Shown: positions 1 to 7,126 of the stretch, piece after piece
How positions within the stretch are numbered: the first letter of the stretch is position 1
Layout: each line of letters opens with the position of its first letter
Assembly: GCA_964236495.1 (NCBI GenBank)
Contig: CAXSBR010000011.1
Span: forward strand, 31,088-95,087
Direction: 5' to 3'
From: CAXSBR01 sp964236495
GTDB taxonomy: Bacteria > Actinomycetota > Actinomycetes > Mycobacteriales > Jatrophihabitantaceae
DNA length: 64,000 nt
The notes under the pieces: model-generated
What the model saw: the letters and a program-made list of their open reading frames with translations, nothing else
What the model was told of the DNA's origin: nothing
Database searches by the model: none
Made by a program: the position numbers and the translations under genes

Positions 1-2
1 GC

Positions 3-518
3 CCTGTACGCCGCCGCTACACCGTCTGCGCCGTCGATCTGGCTGCCGGCACCGTGGAGTTGGAGGGTCTGCTGCACGGCGACGGGCCGGGCGCGGCGTG
101 GTTCGCCGCCGCTCAGCCGGGCATGGAGATCGAGGCGTTCGGGCCGCGATCGGGCGTCGATATCGTTGCTGCGGACTGGTACCTGGTGGTCAGTGACGAG
201 TCCGGTTTGCCGGCCGTGGTCGAACTGCGCAAGCTTCTCGAACCGCCGGTGATCATGGTGCTGGAGGTCGGCGACGCCAGCGAGCAGCACTCCGGGCTGG
301 ACGCACAGTGGCTGCATCGCGACGGGCGGGCGCCCGGGCGGCCCGACGGATTCGCCGCCGCGCTGGCATCGCTGCAGGTGCCTGCCGGCGCCGGCTGCGC
401 CTTCGTCCTGGGTGAGAGCCGGGCGGTGACGGCGTTGAAGCCGGTGCTGGCCGGGCTGGGTCTTGGGCCCGAACGTGTTCACGTCAAGGGGTACTGGAAT
501 CGCCCCCGAACGCGCTGA
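3..518 (+). CDS. Siderophore-interacting protein, C-terminal part (cut by window edge)
   Basis: The frame is open from base 3, so the gene starts outside the window; the GTG at 54 is probably internal. The visible 171 residues match the C-terminal two-thirds of siderophore-interacting (SIP/ViuB-type) flavoproteins, which reduce ferric siderophores in the cytoplasm. Support comes from the FAD-binding RRYTV segment near base 14, the HGDGPGAAWF stretch typical of 'HgdGPaa.WA', a GPR turn, and the C-terminal NAD(P)H-binding half with the GYWNR ending that closes this family (usually GYWR.G). The protein ends soon after that motif, which suits a natural C-terminus. Family assignment is by motif recognition; the siderophore is unknown. 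No iron-uptake neighbour is visible downstream. Confidence 0.75.
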   Translation, partial: PVRRRYTVCAVDLAAGTVELEGLLHGDGPGAAWFAAAQPGMEIEAFGPRSGVDIVAADWYLVVSDESGLPAVVELRKLLEPPVIMVLEVGDASEQHSGLDAQWLHRDGRAPGRPDGFAAALASLQVPAGAGCAFVLGESRAVTALKPVLAGLGLGPERVHVKGYWNRPRTR

Positions 519-654
519 CTCCGGCGCAGGTGTGCTTCGGCGATCCCGGGGTCAGTACCACGCAACCGGTGGCCGGCGGAGCGAGGCCGCAGCCTTGACT
601 GGGCGCTGCCGACGAGCGAACGCCTCGACGGGCGGCGTCGTAGCGTTGCCGGGT

Positions 655-1128
655 ATGCCGGTACCGCCCTACGTCCTGTCCCTACGCTCCCGGATCGGAC
701 ACGACCTGCTCTGGCTCACCGGCCTGTCGGCCGTCGTACTCGACGATGCCGGGCGCGTGCTGCTCACTGAGCGCCGCGACAACGGCGAGTGGGCACTGCC
801 CAGCGGCATCCTGGAACCTGGCGAGCAGCCGGCACAGGCGATCGTCCGGGAAATCGCCGAGGAGGCCCGCGTCGAGGCGCAGGTAGTGCGGCTGACATCC
901 ATGGTCTCCGATCCGGATCCCTACGCCTTGCCCAACGGCGACGTCTGCCAGTACCTCAACCTGACGTTCCTGTGCCGCTACCTCGGCGGCGAGGCTGGGG
1001 TCGGCGATGACGAGAACACCGCAGTCGCATGGTTTGCCGTCGATGAGCTACCGCCCCTCAACCCCCGCAACGGAGAACGGCTGGCGCTCGCGCTGGCACC
1101 CGGTGACGACGCGCACTTCCTGCGCTGA
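655..1128 (+). CDS. Nudix hydrolase
   Basis: A 157-residue Nudix protein that would hydrolyse a nucleoside diphosphate linked to another group; the substrate cannot be told. The Nudix box lies at about residues 46-68: GILEPGE, seven residues, then REIAEEARV. It keeps the metal-binding REx2EE glutamates, but the usual glycine two residues after EE is arginine. The ATG at 655 was chosen because the family fold starts just after it (about 20 residues before the first beta strand, LSAVVLDD); the frame is open further upstream to 463, but that part has no Nudix similarity and overlaps the preceding gene. It is a monocistronic-looking gene between the SIP gene and the convergent XdhC-like gene. Members of similar length and N-terminus are often annotated as NUDIX or ADP-ribose pyrophosphatase-like without proof. 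Confidence 0.85.
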   Translation: MPVPPYVLSLRSRIGHDLLWLTGLSAVVLDDAGRVLLTERRDNGEWALPSGILEPGEQPAQAIVREIAEEARVEAQVVRLTSMVSDPDPYALPNGDVCQYLNLTFLCRYLGGEAGVGDDENTAVAWFAVDELPPLNPRNGERLALALAPGDDAHFLR

Positions 1129-1200
1129 GCACCGGGATTCAGTGCAGGCACGCCACCAGATCGCTGGCCTGGGGGCGTCCATGGGTGCGTGCCGCCGCGA

Positions 1201-2343
1201 TCATGGTTGCGCCCGCTGGGTACTCAGTAGGTGATGGATCGGACCGTCGGTGTGTCGCAGCGCGGACCCCGAACCGCCCCAGCGGTGGGCGATGATTTCC
1301 GCAGCGATGGACACCGCCGTCTCCTCCGGCGTTCGAGCTCCCAGATCGAGCCCGATCGGGGCATGCAGGCGAGACAGTTCCTCGTCGGTCAGCCCGAGCT
1401 TGCGCAGTCGAACCTCCCGATCGTCGTTCGTTCGGCGCGAACCCATCGCGCCCACGTACGCCAGCGGCATGCGCAACGCCGACTCCAGGAGCGGCACGTC
1501 GAACTTCGGGTCGTGGGTGAGCACGCACACCACCGTGCGCTCGTCCACGTCCCCGTTCTCGTAGGCCCGTTCGAGGTAGCGATGCGGCCATTCGACGACC
1601 ACGTCATCAGCGGTCGGGAACCGCTTGGGCGTGGCGAAGGTGGCCCGAGCGTCGCAGACCGTGACGCGATAGCCGAGGAAGGATCCGATCCGCGCCACGG
1701 CCGCAGCAAAGTCGATCGCGCCGAAGACGATCATCCGCGGACGAGGGGCGTAGGACGCCACGAAAACTGCGATGTCGTCGCCGCGCCGCTCGCCGTCGGC
1801 TCCGTAGCGCACGATTCCGGTACGGCCCTGCTCGAGCATTCCCACGACGTCGTCGTGCACTGCGGCGTCGATGCGGTCGGTGCCCAGGGAGCCGGTGGCG
1901 ACACCGTCGCGCACCACCACGCGGCGACCGGCACGATCGCCGCCGGGCACGTCGGCTATCAGGGTGGCCACCGCGACCGGGCGACCCAGCCGAATGTCCT
2001 CGGCGATGTCACCGAGTTCGGGGAAGCTGGCCTGGTCGATCTCCTCGACGAAAACGTCCAGAACGCCGCCACAGGTCAGGCCGACGGCGAACGCCTCGTC
2101 GTCGTCGATGCCGTAGCGCTGCAGCACCGGCCGGCCCGACTCCCGGGACGCCTGCGCCAGATCGTAGACCGCGCCCTCCACGCACCCTCCCGAGACGCTG
2201 CCCACGACGCTTCCATCCGGGCCGACCAGCATCGACGCGCCGGGCTGGCGAGGCGAGGAGTTCCAGGTTTCGACGACAGTGCCGACGCCGACGGCCTCGC
2301 CGGCCCGCCACCAGGACTCGAGTTCGACCATGACGTCACGCAC
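1201..2343 (-). CDS. XdhC/CoxI-family molybdenum hydroxylase maturation protein
   Basis: A 380-residue protein of the XdhC/CoxI family. These cytoplasmic proteins bind the molybdenum cofactor, promote its sulfuration and help insert it into xanthine-dehydrogenase-type enzymes; they are not part of the finished enzyme. Evidence is the N-terminal XdhC/CoxI domain with the GSVSGGCVEGAV motif (about residues 48-59) and a conserved TCGG motif near residue 90, followed by a Rossmann-like C-terminal domain (from about residue 205, RMIVFGAIDFAAA) ending with AYVGAMGS and the GLDLGARTPEE motif. Length is normal for the family. It faces away from the oxidoreductase operon at 5.5-9.3 kb but is the nearest obvious maturation factor. 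The E. coli counterpart for a PaoABC enzyme is PaoD, of the same family. Confidence 0.88.
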   Translation of the reverse strand: MRDVMVELESWWRAGEAVGVGTVVETWNSSPRQPGASMLVGPDGSVVGSVSGGCVEGAVYDLAQASRESGRPVLQRYGIDDDEAFAVGLTCGGVLDVFVEEIDQASFPELGDIAEDIRLGRPVAVATLIADVPGGDRAGRRVVVRDGVATGSLGTDRIDAAVHDDVVGMLEQGRTGIVRYGADGERRGDDIAVFVASYAPRPRMIVFGAIDFAAAVARIGSFLGYRVTVCDARATFATPKRFPTADDVVVEWPHRYLERAYENGDVDERTVVCVLTHDPKFDVPLLESALRMPLAYVGAMGSRRTNDDREVRLRKLGLTDEELSRLHAPIGLDLGARTPEETAVSIAAEIIAHRWGGSGSALRHTDGPIHHLLSTQRAQP

Positions 2344-2430
2344 GGGTGTTCACCTCAGAATTTTTGCGCGGGCTTCGAGCCGGCGTGCGGCAGCTGGCTC
2401 ATCGATCGGCCGGTTGAACCGACAACCTAC

Positions 2431-3478
2431 CTATTCACGACGAGGCCCGCGGCGCGGGGCGGCGGGCTCCCTCAATCGCGATCGACTGACCGTCGCAAAC
2501 CGTTGCCGGTATTGGGAGGGGTTGAGGCCGGTCGCGCGTCGCATGAGTTCGCGTAGGTTGGCCGCCGTACCGAGGCCGGCCCGTTCGGCCACGCTGTCCA
2601 GGCTCGGCTCGCCGCGCTCGAGAAGCAGCCGCGCCAATCCCACTCTCTCGTTGGTCAGCCAAGCCAGCGGGGTGCCGCCGGTCTGAGTTCGGAATCGTCG
2701 GTAGAGCGTCGCCTCGCTGACCACTGCCAGAGCAGCCATCTCCGAGACACTGATCTTCGCGTCCAATCGTGCGCGCGCCCAGTCCATCAGTGGCGCGAGT
2801 GAGTCGGCGTCGATCCTGGGCACCGCCTCGGTCATCCGTTGGGGATGTGACGGTTGCCGCGGGGTGCCGATCAGCAATTCGTCGCCCACGGCGTTCGCCA
2901 CCTCGACCCCGAAGTCGCTTCGAATCAGATGCAGACTCAGGTCGATGACCGAGGTGCCGCCGGCGCCGGTCATCACGTCGCCGTCGTCGACAAACAGGAC
3001 GTCGGCCTCGTAGCGAACCTTCGGGTACCGCTCTCGGAACGTGTCGGCCCATTGCCAGTGAGTGGTGGCGCGCCGACCATCGAGCAGACCCGCCTGGGCG
3101 AGGGTGAACGCGCCGCTCCAACATGCGAACAGCCGTGCTCCTCGGGCATGGGCTCGCTGCAGCGCCGCGATGACGACGGGCGAGGGCGCCGCCTCCACGT
3201 CGGTCCGGTTCGGCGCAAGAGATGTCGGCTTCGTCGGCGGCAGCAATGTCGAGCACCAAGGACGGGCGGAAGAGGCTGGAGGCGGCCACCTTGGCCGGGT
3301 CGGCGGAGCACAACGCCAGCTCGTACGCGGGCGACGGCGACTGCAGCGCATCGGCGGTCAGAATTTGCATGGCGTAGCCGAGTTCGAACGGGTTGGAGGC
3401 GCCATCGACAAGGGCCACAACCCGGCATGGACGAGCGTCGGGTCGGGCGGCAACCGTCTGCGAGGATCCTTGCGACAT
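2431..3478 (-). pseudogene. GlxA-type AraC-family transcriptional regulator, frameshifted
   Basis: The gene can be read only by changing frame. From the ATG at 3478 the first frame gives MSQGSSQTVAARPD and a DJ-1/PfpI-like N-terminal domain (VVALVDGASNPFELGYAMQI) up to about base 3215. The rest of that domain (ALQRAHARGARLF, the AFTLAQAGLLDGRRATTHW block) and the AraC DNA-binding domain (ISVSEMAALAVVSEATLYRRF, then GLNPSQYRQRF) continue in another frame down to 2431. One extra base, or two missing bases, between about 3200 and 3230 explains this. The residue at the nucleophile-elbow position is in CWSGAF, usually CtGAF. GlxA-type proteins are regulators that often sit beside catabolic genes; this one would be expected to control the divergent molybdenum-hydroxylase region. 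Sequencing error is the main alternative to true inactivation. Confidence 0.8.
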
Positions 3479-3687
3479 CAGACGGGTATACCCCTTACGC
3501 GACGAGCTTCTCCACTCGACAATCGACGATGTGATCTGTCGCTCCCGACGTTGCACGGCCATCGAGTGCGGTGCCTGCGCACGTGGCGACCGTCGGATCC
3601 GGTTCGATCTAGGCGTCAGCGCAGCCTGCTTCGGGCTAGGCGCTGCTCGCGACGTGATGCAGTTCTTCTACTACCCAAGGACGCGCA

Positions 3688-4455
3688 ATGGTGGATAGCA
3701 AGTTGAGTACGTCAAGCGATCAGCACGAGGGACAATCTCGGCCGGATAGCGAAAATCTTGTTGTCTTGATCTCGGGCGTTTTTCACGCCGCTTTCGACGA
3801 ATTGCTGCCGACGTTCCAAGGCGATACCGGCACGACAGTCGATTCCTACCTGAGTCCGTCTATGGGTCAGTCACCCGACTCGGTGTCCAGTCGCCTTGAG
3901 CGCGGTGAACCAGCCGACGTCGTCATCATGGCCGAGAAAGGCCTTGATCACGCCGTTTCGGCAGGCTTGGTGGACGGCGGAACGAGAGTGAGGCTTGCCG
4001 GCGCTCCGGTAGGCATCGCGGTGAAGGCAGGTGCTGCAAAGCCAGACATCTCGACCGCGGACAAACTCAAAGACGTGCTGCTCAAAGCCGACTCGGTTGC
4101 GTACTCGATAAGTGCCAGCGGGCAGTACGTCAGTGGCGAGCTTTTCGACAACTTGGGAATTGGGGAAGAGATGAAGGCGAAGGCGCACCGGGTTGAAGGC
4201 ACAACACCCGTCGCCCAAACGATTGCAGACGGAACCTACGAGATCGGTTTCCAGTCGCTGTCGGAGCTGGGCGCGGTACCCGGCGTAGACCTCGTTGGCG
4301 CTCTGCCCGATCCTGTCGGCCTAGCGACCTCGGTGGCAGGAGCTGTGACAGCACACAGTCGGCGCCCGGCTGATGCAGCCGCTCTGCTGCGCTTCCTGTC
4401 TCGGGCGGACTTCATTCCAGTCCTGCGAAAGAACGGGCTGACTCCACCCGATTGA
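3688..4455 (+). CDS. ModA-like substrate-binding-domain protein without signal peptide
   Basis: A 255-residue periplasmic-binding-protein fold related to molybdate-binding ModA. Family-like segments are the first strand (LVVLISGVFHAAFDELLPTF), the SRLERGEPADVVIM block and an ISASGQYVSGELFDNLGI ligand-loop block, followed by the second lobe. It differs from true ModA in lacking any signal peptide or lipobox: the N-terminus (MVDSKLSTSSDQHEGQ) is hydrophilic. No permease or ATPase is next to it. Such stand-alone ModA-like proteins include aconitate isomerase and uncharacterised catabolic-cluster proteins, so a cytoplasmic enzyme or ligand-binding role is as likely as transport. An AAGGA ribosome-binding site lies 7 bases before the ATG. 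It leads the plus-strand series ending in the molybdenum hydroxylase. Confidence 0.7.
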   Translation: MVDSKLSTSSDQHEGQSRPDSENLVVLISGVFHAAFDELLPTFQGDTGTTVDSYLSPSMGQSPDSVSSRLERGEPADVVIMAEKGLDHAVSAGLVDGGTRVRLAGAPVGIAVKAGAAKPDISTADKLKDVLLKADSVAYSISASGQYVSGELFDNLGIGEEMKAKAHRVEGTTPVAQTIADGTYEIGFQSLSELGAVPGVDLVGALPDPVGLATSVAGAVTAHSRRPADAAALLRFLSRADFIPVLRKNGLTPPD

Positions 4456-4517
4456 TCGATACCGCGCTACCCGTCCCCGTCATGCCCGGCGTATCCGCCG
4501 CGGCTTGAGTGAACAGA

Positions 4518-5096
4518 ATGGAAGACATGACACAGCCGGCTCCCTATGCAACCAAGATCAGTATTCCGTTGCCGTCGGAGGACGAGATCCGCGGCGTTAT
4601 GGGCGACTCGTACGATCCGAACACCCTCAACGTCACCAAGATGCTTGCCGGCACGGGCGACTGCTTTACAGCCACTGTGGGACTCGTGAAGGCTCTGTTC
4701 ACTACAGATGGAATCGACCCGAAGCTTCGTGAGATCGTCACCCTCCGGGTGGCCAAGGTCCTGAACGCACCGTACGAATGGGAAGCCAACGCGAAGATGG
4801 CTGCGAACACCGGGTTGACGGCGATTGAGATTGACGCTGCCGCCAGCGATGGGCCTGTGAAAGACATCGACGCGGACTACGTCCTCGCGTGCAAGGCCGT
4901 GGACGAATTAACCGACAGCGGCACACTGACCGACAATACGCTCAGCGAATTGCTGACGAGATTCGGTGAGATATCCACACGCAAGATTCTGCTGATGATC
5001 GGTTACTTCACTCTGCTGGGTATGTTCCTGAACGGCTGCAGGGTTCCGTTGGAAACCACTGACAAGATCGGCGACGCGGCAAGTCCACTCGGCTGA
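4518..5096 (+). CDS. Carboxymuconolactone decarboxylase-like (CMD) family protein
   Basis: A 192-residue helical protein of the CMD/AhpD superfamily. The core is at about residues 70-105: LREIVTLRVAKVLNAPYEWEANAKMAANTGL, split here as LREIVTLRVAKVLNAPYEW followed by EANAKMAANTGL. It has no CxxC pair, so it is not an AhpD-type peroxidase partner; this resembles gamma-carboxymuconolactone decarboxylase and its many functionally unknown relatives. It is about 60 residues longer than the minimal domain, with an N-terminal extension (LPSEDEIRGVMGDSYDP) common in actinobacterial members. The start is uncertain: ATG 4518, ATG 4527 and GTG 4509 are all in frame and none has a strong ribosome-binding site. 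The muconolactone-isomerase-like gene follows after 85 bases, which suggests an aromatic or lactone substrate. Confidence 0.8.
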   Translation: MEDMTQPAPYATKISIPLPSEDEIRGVMGDSYDPNTLNVTKMLAGTGDCFTATVGLVKALFTTDGIDPKLREIVTLRVAKVLNAPYEWEANAKMAANTGLTAIEIDAAASDGPVKDIDADYVLACKAVDELTDSGTLTDNTLSELLTRFGEISTRKILLMIGYFTLLGMFLNGCRVPLETTDKIGDAASPLG

Positions 5097-5181
5097 GGTC
5101 AATTGGGCTTCGCGCGCGTCAGTACACCTCCAGCTTGCAGCACTGAAACCACCAGTTGATACGCCACTCATAGGAGCAACC

Positions 5182-5475
5182 ATGCAGTTCATCGTTGTGC
5201 TTCAGCCCAAGGCACAGTTCGCGGCCGGGGGTGCACCGGCGGATATCGCCGAAGTCGAGCTGTCGGAGCAGCTACAGACGAAAGCGCTGTACAAGAGCGG
5301 CGTCGTGCGGCAGGTTTGGGCGATCGACACCGACCGCAAAGGTGCGATCGGACTCTTCGAAGCGGCAACCGACGATGAGCTGCGTGCCGCTCTCAACAGC
5401 TTGCCCATGGTGCAGAAGGATTACGTCGACCAGGCCGTGTATCCCGTCGGTGCGTTCACCGGCTTCATCCAATGA
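5182..5475 (+). CDS. Muconolactone delta-isomerase-like protein
   Basis: A 97-residue ferredoxin-like alpha/beta protein that matches the muconolactone isomerase (CatC-type) domain in length and layout: MQFIVVLQPK first strand, the ELSEQLQTKALYKSG helix, the VVRQVWAIDTDRKGAIGLFEA strand pair, then ELRAALNSLPM and a short C-terminal strand. The true enzyme isomerises muconolactone to beta-ketoadipate enol-lactone; standing next to a CMD-family gene, the pair echoes two neighbouring steps of the beta-ketoadipate pathway, but no ring-cleavage gene is visible. Many proteins of this fold in oxidoreductase operons have no known substrate. A GGAGCAACC ribosome-binding region precedes the ATG, and the stop overlaps the next start (ATGA), so translation is probably coupled to the FeS subunit. 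Confidence 0.75.
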   Translation: MQFIVVLQPKAQFAAGGAPADIAEVELSEQLQTKALYKSGVVRQVWAIDTDRKGAIGLFEAATDDELRAALNSLPMVQKDYVDQAVYPVGAFTGFIQ

Positions 5476-6125
5476 CTGTGGAGCTTCCGGCGCTGGACAC
5501 GGCGGCGAACGACGAGGCAGCGCACAACCCGGCGTCGCTCGGGTGTGTCGAGGCAACGACGAACTCCACCGCAGAAGTTCGCGTCGAGCTCACGATCAAT
5601 GGGGCGCGGACCAGTCTGAGCCTCGACCCGCGGGTCACCCTTCTCGACGCGCTGCGCGAGCGTCTGAACCTGACGGGTACCAAGAAGGGTTGCGACCACG
5701 GCCAGTGCGGCGTCTGCACCGTCATCATAGACGGGCGCCGGGAGTTGTCGTGTCTCACGTTGCTGGCGACATGCGACGACCGTGACGTCACGACCATCGA
5801 GGGCGTCGCACGCGGCGACGAACTGCACCCGCTCCAGCAGGCATTCATCCGCCACGACGCTTTCCAATGTGGCTTCTGCACCTCGGGTCAGATCTGCTCG
5901 ATGCTGGCCCTGCGCGCGGAAGCCACGAGCGGCGACGTCAGTCTGGTGACGCGTGACGTCCGCGAGCAGGTCGCACCGCTGATCCTTTCCGACGCCGAGA
6001 TCAAGGAGCGTCTCAGCGGAAACATCTGCCGCTGCGGCGCTTACCTGAATCTGGTTGCGGCCTTCCAGGAATGGCAAGCGACTGCCGACAGCGATGTCAC
6101 TGCCGAGAACGCAGGAGTGGCGTGA
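5472..6125 (+). CDS. (2Fe-2S) subunit of xanthine-dehydrogenase-family oxidoreductase (PaoA/YagT-like)
   Basis: The 217-residue small subunit carries two [2Fe-2S] clusters that pass electrons from the molybdenum site to FAD. The plant-type ferredoxin domain has the CDHGQCGVC motif with a later Cys (about residues 77-97), and the C-terminal helical domain has QCGFCTSGQI and NICRCGAY. An unusual hydrophilic N-terminal extension of about 35 residues precedes the first strand (VRVELTINGA). There is no Tat signal, unlike E. coli PaoA, so the complex is probably cytoplasmic. Between the two C-terminal Cys pairs there is a longer insertion (about residues 145-175), as in PaoA-type proteins. It overlaps the upstream gene by 4 bases and the FAD subunit starts one base after its stop, so this is an operon. 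Confidence 0.93.
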   Translation: MTVELPALDTAANDEAAHNPASLGCVEATTNSTAEVRVELTINGARTSLSLDPRVTLLDALRERLNLTGTKKGCDHGQCGVCTVIIDGRRELSCLTLLATCDDRDVTTIEGVARGDELHPLQQAFIRHDAFQCGFCTSGQICSMLALRAEATSGDVSLVTRDVREQVAPLILSDAEIKERLSGNICRCGAYLNLVAAFQEWQATADSDVTAENAGVA

Positions 6126-6126
6126 G

Positions 6127-7122
6127 ATGAGACCCTTCGACTACGTCCGCCCGACCAGTGTGCACGAGGCGACCGGCGCCTGCGAAACACCGACCTCGAG
6201 ATACCTGGCCGGCGGAACGAATCTGCTCGACCTCATGAAAGAAGGCGTCGAGAACCCGACGACGCTAGTGGACATCACTCGGTTGGACCTGACCACGATC
6301 GGGCGTCGTGATGGCGCCGCGGAGCTTGTGATCGGTGCCCTTACCAAGAACTCCGACGTAGCCAATCACCCACTGGTACGGCAGAACTACCCGCTACTGA
6401 CGCAGGCCATCCTCGCCGGTGCAAGCGCGCAGATCCGGAACATGGCGACAACGGCCGGCAATCTGAATCAGCGCACGCGCTGTTCCTACTTCTATGATCC
6501 GACGCTTCCTTGCAACAAGCGCGATCCCCGTTCGGGATGCAGCGCAATCGACGGCATCAACCGGGGTAACGCAATATTGGGGTGGTCCTCGGAGTGCGTG
6601 GCGACCCATCCCAGTGACATGTGCGTCGCGCTCATCGCCCTGGACGCCATGATCAGGGTGCGAAACGCCGACGGGAACGAGCGTCTAATTCCCTTCGCCC
6701 AGTATCACCGGCTGCCTGGCGACCGGCCAGATGTCGACAACACGTTGCGCCAGGGCGAGCTGATCACGTCCGTCGAGCTGCCCATGAACGGGCTGGCGGC
6801 TCACTCCTGCTATCTGAAGGTGCGCGAGCGCACAAGCTACGCATTCGCGTTGGTCTCGGTAGCGGCGGCACTGGAAATTGAGGGCGGGCTGATAAAAGAC
6901 GTTCGCCTCGCGATGGGGGGCGTGGCACACAAACCGTGGCGGGCCGAGCAGGCCGAACGGCGCCTCGTCGGCCAGGTCGCAACGACAGCCAACTTCGAAG
7001 CGGCCGCGGACGCGGAGATGAGCAGAGCGAAGCCTCTGCGCGACAACGTCTTCAAGGTGGAACTCGGTCAGCGACTTCTGGTCCGGGCACTGGAAACATC
7101 GCTGCAAGGCACAGGAGGCTGA
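6127..7122 (+). CDS. FAD-binding subunit of xanthine-dehydrogenase-family oxidoreductase (PaoB/YagS-like)
   Basis: A 331-residue subunit with the FAD-binding domain of the CO-dehydrogenase/xanthine-dehydrogenase family: YLAGGTNLLDLMK (pyrophosphate loop, about residues 29-41), IGALTKNSDVANH, and ATTAGNLNQRTRC. After GNL it has a cysteine-rich insertion (TRCSYF, PCNKR, SGCSA, then SECVATHPSDMC), which is the hallmark of PaoB-type subunits that bind an extra [4Fe-4S] cluster. The C-terminal CO_deh_flav_C domain follows (YLKVRERTSYAFALVSVA). ATG 6127 fits the family N-terminus MRPFDYVRP; the frame is open further upstream but overlaps the FeS gene. FAD would pass electrons to an acceptor outside the complex; which acceptor is unknown. 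Confidence 0.93.
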   Translation: MRPFDYVRPTSVHEATGACETPTSRYLAGGTNLLDLMKEGVENPTTLVDITRLDLTTIGRRDGAAELVIGALTKNSDVANHPLVRQNYPLLTQAILAGASAQIRNMATTAGNLNQRTRCSYFYDPTLPCNKRDPRSGCSAIDGINRGNAILGWSSECVATHPSDMCVALIALDAMIRVRNADGNERLIPFAQYHRLPGDRPDVDNTLRQGELITSVELPMNGLAAHSCYLKVRERTSYAFALVSVAAALEIEGGLIKDVRLAMGGVAHKPWRAEQAERRLVGQVATTANFEAAADAEMSRAKPLRDNVFKVELGQRLLVRALETSLQGTGG

Positions 7123-7126
7123 ACCC

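Noticed and set aside
1231..2556. 441-codon open frame antisense to the XdhC-like gene
   Set aside because: It mirrors the real gene's codon bias in a high-GC genome, has His/Arg/Gln-rich nonsense composition and no domain.
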